NCBI GenBank assembly: GCA_036287865.1
Contig: CP126743.1
Coordinates: forward strand, 1,426,001 to 1,490,000
Length of the DNA: 64,000 nucleotides
Reading direction: 5' to 3'
Source: Fluviibacter phosphoraccumulans_A
GTDB taxonomy: Bacteria; Pseudomonadota; Gammaproteobacteria; Burkholderiales; Rhodocyclaceae
The notes beneath the pieces are model-generated. The model did no database searches. It had not been told where the DNA came from and worked only from the letters and a program-made list of their open reading frames with translations. The position numbers and the translations under genes are program-made. This document shows positions 38,040 to 49,564 of this stretch, in pieces. Each line of letters starts with the position of its first letter. Position 1 is the stretch's first letter.

Positions 38040-40561
38040 ATAACACCAACCACATTAATTGTGGTTGTAGCGGTTAAATTAGTCTCTGCGCCAACTGCGT
38101 CACTATTAGCATCTGTCACAACCCATGAAACTGTTCGAGTAGTTCTAGTGTCCCCTAATGTAGGATCTTCACTAGAAGACCGGTATGTAATTGTTTTAAG
38201 TGCCGCAATGTAGTTTGCAAGCGTTATTGTACCTGTAAGCGTCAATATTCCTGTGCTTGAATTATATGAACCAGAAATACTGGCCGTATTTCTGAATGCC
38301 AAAATATCACCCGAAACAACCGACCCTATAGAAACTATTGCGCGGGAGATCTGTATATCATCAACATCTGTTATATTGATGGAGGAGTTAATAATTTTAG
38401 CTGCTGCGTTCTCTGTATACGTGATGCTACCGCCAGCAGTCAGAAGTGGCTTATCGTTGATTGCTTGAATATTGATAGTTGAAACCACACCTGTACTAGA
38501 CTTCGCTCCAGCAGCATCGCTATTCGCATCAGTTGTGACCCAAATAATTGCACGTGTGTTTCTAGTATTGTTAACAGTGGGGTCATCGCTTGTTGATAGA
38601 TATGTGACACTTCTCATTACCGCTGGATAGTTAGCCAGTGAGTCCGTACCAGTTAGAGTTAGCCTACCGGTTGCAGCATCGTAACTACCTACAATGCTCC
38701 CCACACCCGTAAATGACAAAACATCACCAACAACAACCGAACCTATCGTTACAGTGGCTCTGACAAGCTGGGTGTCATCTTGATCTGTAACTGTTAATAA
38801 ATTATCAGCAAAAACAGCAGTTGCATTTTCTGCATAGGCAACACTTCTCCCTGCAACTACAATTGGGGCTTGGTTAAATGGGACAATGGTTACTGCGGAC
38901 GTCACTACCGAATTGGTCTTTGATCCAACACCAGCGCTATCAGCATCTGTAACGGTGTAATTAATCTGTCGAGTTGTCCGTGTTGCATTAACTGTTGGAT
39001 CGTAGCTTATCGAGCTGAATGTGACCGTGCGCAACGCTTCTTGATACTGCGCCTTAGTTGCTGTACCGCTTAGTGTCAAAATTCCAGCAACAGCATCATA
39101 GCTACCTGTTATTAATGCAGTATCGGTAAAGCTTAATACATCACCAGAGACAACGGAACTAATATATACAGCCGCTCCAGAAAGAAGCGCATCGTCAACA
39201 TCGCTAATCGTTAAGCTACCATTAACAATTACCGCTGTACTTAACTCATTGTAGGTTACTGTGCCACCAGCAACTACAATAGGCGTGTCATTCACAGCAG
39301 TTACATTAATTGTTGTTAAAAACGATACATTGCTTTGGGCACCACGTGCATCGCTGCTCGCATCGGTTACCAACCAGGAAACCGTTCGTGTACGGTTCAG
39401 AATACCGTTTGTAGGGTCGTCTGAGGCGTTAATAAACGTAATGCTTCTCAAGGCTGTTTGATAGTTCGCAACCGAAGAAAGACCACTAAGAGTCAAAACA
39501 CCAGTACCGGCATTGTAAGAGCCTGTAATCCCACTCTGGTTTACAAACCCAAGCGTATCTCCGCTCAAGAAACCATTTGTGATAGAAACAGTGCCACCAG
39601 TTATCTGAGTATCATCAGCATCTGAAAGCGACAACAAGGAATCAATTGCAGCGGCAGTAGAATTCTCAACAAATGTCAAACTTCCGCTTGATACAAAAAC
39701 TGGCTTATCATTTATAATGGAAACGTTAATCGTTGATGTGACACCTGAACTTGTAGCAGCGCCACGTACATCACTGTTTGCATCTGTAACAGTCCAGGTC
39801 ACAGTACGTGACAACTTAGTATTATTAACAGTTGGGTCAGAACTTGTCGTTCTATAGGTTACTGAACGAAGAACATCTTGGTACACACTTAGATTGGCGT
39901 TACCAGTAATGGTTAATACACCATTCAGATAGGTGCTCGATAAACCACCTGGGTTTGTGAATTCTAGCGTGTCACCAGCAACGTAAGTACCACTAGAAAT
40001 GGTAACTGTTGCACTTGCGATCTGAAGATCATCTAGATCAGAAATAGTGATACTTTGATCAACAATTGTTGCCGTTGAACCTTCGGTATACGCCAGTGAT
40101 CCTGAAGGCGCAGAGATTACTGGCACATCATTCACAGCCGTAATATTAATACGACTTGTTGCACTAGCATTACTAACTGCTGCACTACCTCGTCCAGCTG
40201 AATTCAAATCTGTCACAGACCAAGAAACAGTTCGATATGTATACGAATTGTTACTTGTTGGATCTTCTGAAGTAGATCGATAAGTAATCGTTCGCAATGC
40301 AGCTTGATACTGCGCTATAGTAGCCGTTCCAGAAAGCGTTAAAATACCAACCGTTGAATCATAAGACCCTGTAATACCATTCTGAGTGTTAAAGTTGAGT
40401 ACATCGCCTGGGACAAACCCATAAGAAATACTCACGGTGCCACCAGATATAGATGTGTCATCAACATCAGTGACTGTCAAACCACTATCAATTATTATTG
40501 CAGCGCCATTTTCAGTGTAAGAAATAACTGCTCCTCCAGTAATGATAGGCGGATCATTTAT
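38040..40561 (-). repeat. Six tandem cadherin-like repeats of about 139 residues within the adhesin
   Basis: Six units share the pattern NDxP-(hydrophobic)-YTENxxA-DxDD-GDxLxF-GSYxxxTGxLTLxGT-YQxALRxxTY-DPTxxxTRxxR-WxVTDANSD. One unit counted by hand is 139 residues (about 417 bp), and 832 residues divide into six such units. The units are clearly homologous but have diverged in sequence, so they are not a recent amplification. Acidic DxDD turns suggest calcium binding between domains. Confidence 0.8.
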
Positions 40562-43500
40562 CGGAGTAATTTGTAAAACTGCAGTTGTTGACGCGGTTAG
40601 TGCACCTCCAGAACCTGTGTTTCCTTGATCACTAATTAGAACCGTCAATGTACGATTAGTATCAGCATTCAGCAAAGGCGTGTAGGTAACCTTTCCTGCT
40701 GTAGTGAAATAGGTATTTAGATTAGCCAGTGACCCACTGAATGTTCTGGAAGTAGCGGTGCCACCGACAGTGATGCCAACGCCACTATTACCGGCAATTG
40801 CACCATCAGCCACCGAAAGCGTTACAAGAAGGGATGAGGAACCTGAATCAACATCAGTAAAAGGAGTCCCTGTAAACAGTAAATTTCCTGTTACGTTCTC
40901 ACTAAATGCAAAGCTTGCGGGTACTGATAATAAAGGTGCGTCGTTTATCGCGTTAATTGTTGTCGATAATACAACCGAAGTATTCGAAACGCTTGTTGCA
41001 CCGCCTCTATTAGAAGCGAAGACATCTTGGCTCGTACCCGACACCAAAGTGCTACCTGATCATTCAATAAGGTATACAGTAAGCCCCGGTGGCGTACCGT
41101 TATAATTAAGAACAGGTACAAAGCGAAGCTTATCTGATGCAGCCAATACAAATGCAGTTGATTCACTTACGGCACCAACGGAAGCCCATGTAACGCCTCC
41201 ATTAGTAAAGTACTGCCAGACGCCATCATTGATACCATCGGCTGAATTTGCTGTAATTGCAACGCCCACAAACGTGTTGGCAGATGAACCATTTGTTACG
41301 GCATCGCTACTATCGCTAAAATTCGTACCAGTTGGAAACAAACTTGATACGGTAGCACCGCTTATAGTTCCAGCATCTTCACTACTAAGTACACCTAAAG
41401 ATGGGAAACCAGACGCAACAGGCGAATCGTTGACAGCTAAAATTTGCGTAGTGAGGGTCACCTCATTAGACAGGCTACTATAACGTGTATTCCCACCCGA
41501 ACCATTACTTGAAATATTTATGTTACTGCCACTAGATGGTAGCGCACCCGTGGAATTATCGACTAAACGAACCGTTAGGGAACCCAGTATTCCATTCCAT
41601 TTTGCAGAAGGATTAAAATGCAAACTATAGGTCTTGGCCAAATACAAACCGGATGCCGTTGAGACACTAGTAGAAATACTCGTCCAATTAGTACTTCCAT
41701 CTGCAGAGTACTGCCAGTTTCCGTCTGTGGATGCAGCATTGGCTACAACAAGTATTCCAGCAAATGTATCGGAACTTGAGCTATCTATTCCTGTAACCTG
41801 ATCGGCGCTATCACTGTAGGCGGCATTTGCACCCACACCATTAAAGAGTGAATCAATTGTGCCAACAGATGCATTATCTTCATTAGCATTTTCTAATGAA
41901 ACCGAACTAACTAATCTTGTTGGCGCATCCATTAACAGCTACCACCGTCACTAGCACGGTATCAGTTGCGGTTGAAAATGCAGTGCCAGCACCATTAGTT
42001 GTGGTATCAACAGACGTAGCCTGAGCGCCAGTTGATTGATCCCAAGCCCTAAAGGTTATTGCACCTGCTACAGTCCCATTCCAGTTAGCTATTGGCTTAA
42101 AATATAACTTTGCGGTTGAAGGCAGCAGAAATGTCGCGGCCTCGCTTGGCGTTGCGCTAAGCGCTGCCCAACTACCGCCAGGCAGCAAGTAATACCAATC
42201 ACCATATGCTTTATTAAGGCCCGTTATAGCAATGCTTTTAGGATTGGTAGTGTCTAAATCAGTGATTCCTGAAGTAAGCGAAGAAACTAACGACCCTTGT
42301 GACGGCAGTGTTGGGATTCCAAAATCTTCCGCCGAGCTAAAAGTGACTACGGTATCAGTCAATACAGGTGCATCATTGGTGCCAGTAATCGTTATCGTTA
42401 CCAATTCACTATCGTATGCACCGAACGAATCAGTAACACGAATGTAATATGTCAGTGTTACCGTTTCACCAGCAGCAATGAAATTAATATCAGATTTTTG
42501 TATGACGTAAGACCAAGAAACAGTGCCTGAATTCCCCGCAAAAGAAGAAGGGGAAATCGTCATTGCAGCATCCAGCGTTGTCAGTTGATCTGCACTAAGC
42601 GTGCCGCCAGTCCAAACGGCTGTGTTATTAACTTTGCTAGCGGTCGCAGTATTTGATAGGTCACTATCCTGGAAAGTTATAGACCCACTTCTAGATAAGG
42701 GCCCTGAGCCTTCCGTAATTGCTCCAGCAACTTGAAAAGAAGTTATCACAGGCGCATCATTTGTACCGACAATCGTTATAGTGACGTCCGAAGAATCAGT
42801 TACCGAAGTGCCGGCCGAGTGGTCATTTACTGACAATGAATAAGTGAACGTTAATTCTTGACCATTCGCCAGCCAATTAAAGCTTTCAGATCCTGAATTG
42901 AATGTCCAATTAATTTTTGAAGATTGCAATAAAGATGTGTCAGTAGTTGTTGCCATTAGCAATGATAGGACTTGAGCATTTGTTAACGCCAGGCCACTTG
43001 TTGTTCCCGAAATAGCAACTGAATCTACCGAAACAGTGGCCAGATCTCTTGTATCTACGTCATACAGTATCAAGCTTCCAGTTGTTGTTAGCGGAGCGTT
43101 TGTTTCATTTAATCGCGCCGAGCTAACCGTTGCATCCAATGTGCCTGTCGATCCAGTTAGAGAAGTGTCATACGTTACGAGTGTTGTCGGCGTTGTAGCA
43201 AGGACAGTAGCGCCATTTAAAAATTCACCTTTGACGTTCTGCAAATCTGTCGTGGATGACTTAATGCCTACTGTGAAACCATGCCAGTACTCTGTTGTTG
43301 GGTTTAACCAACTAACGGAAGAAAAAGCTCCTTTAAAACGTATGACACCATGCGGCTCACCCGTAACTGCATAAAGTTCGTAGTACGTAACACCATCAAT
43401 CACAACTTCACGTTTTTGCGCTTCACCTGCGCCCCAATAGCCTCTTGTAGTAGTAGCTTGGCTCAGAATATCAAAATCCATATCAAATCTGTAACCATTG

Positions 43501-46500
43501 CCATTCATGCTCACGAATGCAAAATAAAGATTTTGAACTTCGGTGCTAAAGGTTAATGTACGCGTACCCAAGTCACTAAATGCAACAATATCAGAAGATG
43601 TTGGCGCTGCAACTCCGGTACTCTGATACGGAACAGGATATGTAGAAAAATAATTCGTCCCGCTACTGGTTTGCACAAAAGCTAATGAAGATGTACTGGA
43701 AAGTGTAGCGGTGACCGAACCACCCTCAGTGGTCATCATGCCCGATGCAGTAGCTGTACTTGAACTGGTCCAGTTAATCTATTTAACAGGAACTGATGCT
43801 AGGGCACCAGATGCATCTTGCAATGATATTGTCAATGAGACATCGATATAACCTCTGCTTATATCGAGTGCTGTTAAGGCAACCGGCGTTTGAGACTGAC
43901 CCAAGTATGTCAGTCTTACAGTATTCCCAGCGGCAACGCCAGTTGCCGGAATCGCCAGCCTAAAGGTTGGATTGGGATTACCAGTGGTTAATTGAATCGT
44001 ATCCCCTGTTCCAGTTAGGATTTGCGGGGTATCATTCGTACCATTAATGGTGATTGACAGTGTTGATGTGCTATATTCACCGCGATCATCTATTACAGAG
44101 TAGCTGAAGCTATCTGTAATAGATTCACCAACAGCCAATTTCTGAACTGCTGCAAGCGTGTTATCCAGTGTGTATGTATACGAGCCATTTGATGCTATTT
44201 GAACGCTACCATAGCTGCCCAAGACGCCGACACCAACTCCAGACACCAACGGGCCTGATGAAAGACCTCCAGCGACACCTGATACAGTTAATGTATCTGA
44301 TAAGTCTTGATCGCTATCGACCGTGACATCAAGCAAAACATTACCGGTTGTTGTACTTACGGATGAGGTTAAAGCTCCCTCACTAAGTGCGTTAGAGTCG
44401 GCCACAAGCACAGGCAAACGATTAATGTTTACCGTAATACTCCCTGATGCTGTTGAAAGTCCTCCACTCCCCTGGTTTTGACCGCTACCTGCAGAACCGC
44501 CACCCGTTACATTTGAGTTCTGGTCATTAACCACATATGTCAGACTGACTTGGTCGTATCCTAATAAGCTTGGTGTTTGGATGTTATTTCGGTAAGTAAT
44601 AGATCTTATTGTCTCGTTAACACGAGCAGTTGTTGCACTAGTATTCCAAGTTATCGTTAACGTACCGGCAGTCTGAACATATGTACCTATAACTGTGCCA
44701 GAAAGTGTGACGTTTCCTGATGCAGCAGAAATTGCCGATAGGTTACCACTGTGACCAAAAATGTCGGCGTTAACAGCACCGCCTGTTCTCGCAATGCTGA
44801 ATGTACTGCCGCTCCAATTGCCTAAAGCAGTAGCCAGGGCTTCTAAATCGGCATCACTGACTGATAAGTTGTTATCAATAACAACCGCACTCCCGCCTTG
44901 TATATAGGTATTTGAAGATGTTGTATCTAGACCGCTTAATGATATCGAATCATTACCACCAGTAACTGAAAATGAACCCGTCGCAGTTCCAGTTGTGGAA
45001 ACCCGTGAGGTACTATTGTTACCGCCATCATTCAGCGTCAAAGTTACCGATCGGGTCGCGTTTACGCCAGATGCAGTTGGGTTTTCACTGGTACTAAGGT
45101 AACCGACTTGCGTGATCAACGATTGTATTGCGGCGTAACTTGAATTTGCGGTAGTAAAAGTTATTAATAAATCAGCTGCTGAACCACCAGAAATTGTTCC
45201 AAAGGCGTTGCCATTGTATGAAACAGTTGTACCACTAACGGTAATACCATTAGCGCCTGAAACAACACTCAAAACATCCCCGGGGGCGTAGCTAGAAAAG
45301 GCCACTCTGAGTGTGCCGCCGTTAAGGTTATCCCTTCCATCAGGATCAGGATCAGAAACAGCAACACCACTTAAAAACTGAAACGGGATCAAGCCACCTT
45401 CGTTATAGGTGCCGGAGGTCGTTATACCAATTGTTGGGCTGTCATTTGTTGAAGTAAACGTTACAGTCGCAGATGCGGTTCTTTCTAAGGCTGTACCAGT
45501 GCCCAAATTCTGACCATCATTAATTGTAAAGGTTACAGTCCTAGTACTCGTTGATGGATCGTCCGACGTATTTGAATATCCAATCGCACGCATTAAGGAT
45601 TGCGTAATCGCAACCGTAGCATTTGAATTCAGGGAAATCTTAAGCGCCGTATTATTTTGGCCATTCAATGTAGCGTCGATTGTACCTATTGCACTACCAC
45701 TGTAACTAACAGTGCTGCCGCTCACTGAAAAACTACCCGTTGTTATTACGGAAAATTGATCAGGAGTGTTGCCGTTACTTGTAATCTCCGCTTTTAAAAA
45801 GCCACCATTAAATCCGGTAGGCAAGTCTGGATCAGTAATGGTTGCACTCGGTGCAATAGACAGTGCAGAACCATTTTCAGTATAGGCTACAGTCGACGTT
45901 CCCCCTAATACTGGTTGGTCGTTAACAAGCGTAGCCGTGAAAGTTCTCGTTGCAACGACGACAGAACTCGACAGTGATCCGATGCCTGGGTTACCTACAA
46001 AACCACCATACTCAACTATGTAGCCACCTAAGGTATGCGATCCAGATGAACTAGCATTATATCTAAGGTCATTCCAGTAGCCATTGACATAAAACTGAAG
46101 AACGTGCTCGCTACCCAAATTATTTGGTTCGCCACTGTTCCAACGCGCATACTGTCCAGACTGGACTGGACTACCTATTGAACAAATTGTTCCCGCTTCA
46201 GGCCCATTTAACCTTGCATACCGTTGTAAGTTCTTGCATTAGCTAATGCGTAAGCTTGACCCCAGGTAATTGAGGATGCAGCTATATACTCGTAGTAGTG
46301 TAGTTTTTGATCCGGGTGAAAGAAGTATGGAACTACAGTCCCCGTAGAAATAACTATTCTACGATCTGTTGTGTCTGGCGCATCTGATGTATTTGAAAAC
46401 TGTACAGAGTGCAGCACCTGCTGGAAATCCGCCGCCGAGCCGCCAGCTATCTTAGTCAAAGATAACGTTCCAATTGTACTATTATAGCTCGCTACAATTC

Positions 46501-47953
46501 CAGTCGAACCAACTGTAGCGCTTAATGTATCGCCTGTTTTATTATTCTCAATTTGAATCTTTAGTTCAACAAGACCATCGCGGGGCGCTTCAACAACAGC
46601 ATTAGGAACAACATAAACTGGGGTTTGTTCTGTGAAATTAGAAATTGCCCCGACTGTTAATAGGTTCGTATCGTCAGTTGCTGTAATAGCAATCATAACT
46701 GTAGCCGAAGTTGACTTAGGTGTAGGATCATTATCAGCGACGCTTACGGTGAAAGTTTCGCTCGTACTGCTAAACAATGCTTCTATAGCAGAATCATTAG
46801 GTACATATAAGTAATTACCCGTTGTTGTTTGTAAATAATATGTCCCATATGTACCAGACTTCATCTGGTTATAAACGAGACCATCGCTACCTGTATAACT
46901 TGTACTAGTTGATCCCTTTAAACTAAACCTCAAATCAGTTCGATTTGTTTCTGAATCTGTTGCCGACAACCTTCCAGTTGTATTCGCAAACGTATCATCA
47001 GCCACAGTGTCTGTATAAGAGATGCTGACACCTGACAACACATGGGTGTCATTGGCCAATGTCATACCAATGGTTACAGTTGCTGCACTGCTAGTTTGAA
47101 GCGATCCGCTTCCCGCATTATTAGTGCCGGCATCAGTAACCGATAACGTCACTGTACGACTTCCTGCTTACGACCCCATAGTGCGTGTCGTCGAAGAAAA
47201 CGACGTAAGAACACCACTGTTTGCAGAACTGCTTCGATCCGTTGCAACGTTACCTGATGCTTCCTTCAAATCCCATGCACCAACGAGTCCTGATTCGGAG
47301 CCTGAAAGACTGGCGCGCATTGCCCATTGAACTTGTGATTGTGTTCTAGCGACATTCCACACCCGCACGTCAGACAAAGAACCTGCAAAGTATTGCGTAT
47401 TCGCAAGTCCTCCAATCGTGAAGTTGCTCGCATTAGCGATCAAAGAACTTGGTTGGGTTGAAAAACTAGCTTCGCTGCCCCCAGCTGATGAACCACCATT
47501 TAAGTAAATTGTAATGGTTGTGCCAATTTTAACTAACGCAACATGCGCCCATTGGCCAATACTAACACTTATACCTGTGTTTATCCAGCCATCAACCGAC
47601 CCATCTCCGGCTGCGCTAAGACTATAGCGGATAGATCCATCCGCAAATCTCGCTAACTGATAACTGTCCTGCTTTCCAAGAATAATTCCACCAGTGGTTA
47701 CATCAGAACCATTTCCAGTTGCTTTGATCCAAGCCTCAAGTGTGAAATTGTCACTCACATCAAGCGCATTGATGTCAGATATCGAAACATAGTCATTAAC
47801 GCCATCAAATGCCAAGGCTCGGTCAGGCGTCGGATTGTCTGAACTATTGTTATAAGCAATCGTTTTAATAAGTGTTTCGAGCGCTGTTCGGTCAGCAATC
47901 AAACCTCTTGATGGGACTATCGTAAAGGTTTTGGTGCTTGCATCATAAGAAAT

Positions 47954-48003
47954 CTTAAAAGCGCTAACCACTTGATTTCTTAAAAGCGCTAACCACTTGA
48001 TTT
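47954..48003. repeat. Perfect 25-bp tandem duplication that shifts the adhesin frame
   Basis: The 25 bases at 47954-47978 are repeated exactly at 47979-48003. The unit is not a multiple of three, so the extra copy shifts the frame: NQVVSAFK leads to a stop in one frame, while the next copy resumes NQVVSAFKISYDAS. Removing one copy restores the reading frame here. Confidence 0.93.
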
Positions 48004-48576
48004 GTGACGGATGTGGCAAGGCTAAAGCTTGTTCCGTCGATCGATAACACATCGTTGTTACCATCCGACATACTGGAAACCTGGAGCGAAAGCTGTGTCA
48101 CTTTGCTATTATCAACGTCAGTCAAAGTTGCATTAGCCATTAGTGTTATGGCCGTATTCGCAGCATCCGCAACTTCTATCCAGGTGACGGTATTGTCAAT
48201 TCCATTAGTACCGCTATTCAAGTCGGCAACAGAAACATTGTTGACACCCGTAATAATGACTAAACTAGTGACCCGACTTCAATCTTAGAAATTGCATCAG
48301 TAACAGTCAATGCCACAGGCTCTAGCAATGACTGAGGCTCTGCCGCAACAGATTGATCTAATGGCGTATTGTCTAAGGAGGCCTGTTCACTAGTGGCAAC
48401 AGCTGATGGTGACACGGAAGGTTCAAGCGCTTTTATGGCATCTGAGGACGCCACAGGCTTTTCTGCTGGTGCTACCGCCGTAACCGCAGCCGCGCCATCA
48501 AATAGCACGCGCGGCTCCAAAGCCAACAATCTAGGGATGGCCTTTTTCTTCCACGGCGGGTGTCGTGCATTCATGG

Positions 48577-49490
48577 TTAAGGCTTAGTAAAGCTCTGCTC
48601 AATAGGAGGTCGTATTTCTATAGTCCCACTCATTCCGGGACTTAGTTCAGTGTATTCCCCATCAACAATAGCCGCAACTTTAACTGTCTGGCTAATTGAA
48701 TCTATGCGTGCTCCAACGCGCGTAATTTTTGCCGGATAAGATTTCCCTGTCTCATCAATCTTGATTAAAAACGCATATCCTTGGACCAGCCATGGCGACC
48801 ATTTAGAAGGCGCTATAAATTCAAGTTCTAATGCCGTATTGTCCAGTATATCCAGCACGGGCTAGCCCGTTTGCACAAACTGCTGTGCTCTTACTTTTTG
48901 TTCAACAACTCGACCATCAAATGGGGCGAATATCGTGCATTTAGCAACAATAGCAGCCAACTCTTCACTATCAGCCTTGGCTTTTTGAAACTCTGACGCA
49001 GAATTTTCGTATTCAATACGACCTACACTTCCCAACGCAAGGAGTTTTCTGTTGGTATTGAAGTTGCGCTCCGCAATAGATAACGAAGCCTTGCTTTTTT
49101 GGTACTGGGCACGCTGCGCCGCACAATCAAAAGTCACCAGCTGTTCACCCTTTTTAAACTGCTCTCCTTCACGGTATGGCAGTTCTTGCACTTTGGCTCC
49201 GAGTTCAGCAGCAATAGTTGTATACGTTACGGGACTTAATTGCGCCCTAATAGGCTGAAGTTCAGTCTCAGAAGTAGCATTTTTTCGCTATTAGGAGCCA
49301 CAATGGCTTGTGCAGAATTGTTTTCTACCGATCCGTTACTCAAACTATGCCAAGGACGCCAGTCAATTAATAAAAACAAAAATGCCACTAGCAAAGTACC
49401 TTGCTTTATCTCGGTTGGTGACCAAAAAATGAATCAACGCCCACAATTTATAGCCTCATCTCTAACCATCGGTATCATTTCCGTTTCCAT
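48577..49490 (-). pseudogene. First HlyD-type membrane-fusion adaptor, broken by TGA, an A-run deletion and TAG
   Basis: The ATG at 49488-49490 gives METEMIPMVRDEAINCGR, then TGA at 49434-49436 (TGG to TGA). The frame continues FIFWSPTEIKQGTLLVAFLFLL, a membrane anchor. A run of six A near 49280-49285 should have seven; restoring it gives NSEKNATSETELQPI and then the barrel-sandwich half GAKVQELPYREGEQFKKGEQL. A coiled coil follows and then DGRVVEQKVRAQQFVQTG*PVLDILD, where TAG 48862-48864 replaces the Gln usual in HlyD proteins (QxGQPLL). Restored length is about 304 residues. It would bridge the inner membrane to the TolC-like channel. It ends 2 bp before the adhesin start. Confidence 0.87.
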
Positions 49491-49564
49491 GTTAGGCGAC
49501 GTCGATGTTAGAAGCGTGCGTTGAGCATTAGATTTCTTAGCCGAACCTGCCAAGCTTGAAGGGG

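Larger units (their letters stand above)
34663..48574 (-). pseudogene. Giant LEPR-x-LF cadherin-like surface adhesin, about 4,640 codons, at least nine disruptions
   Basis: Successive minus-strand frames form one huge protein. The N-terminus carries LEPRVLFDGA at residues 19-28, an export-associated leader of large repetitive proteins. Next come a LamG-like domain (about 47.2-47.8 kb), a C-type lectin-like domain (about 46.0-46.3 kb), many cadherin/VCBS-type repeats ending in NDxP, and a C-terminal Ig-like domain (about 34.7-35.0 kb, PLPSWVKLDAATG). Breaks, N to C: frameshift near 48273; 25-bp duplication at 47954-48003; TAA 47168; deletion in the lectin domain near 46205; TAG 43779; extra G near 41929; TGA 41060; indels near 37925-37970; TAG 36424. 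The start is 2 bp after the HlyD1 stop. It is predicted to be a cell-surface adhesin. Confidence 0.85.

Noticed and set aside
34663..48574. CRISPR-like or satellite repeats in the adhesin region
   Set aside because: The repeats are diverged protein domains of about 139 residues in one strand's coding frame, without constant short repeats and unique spacers.
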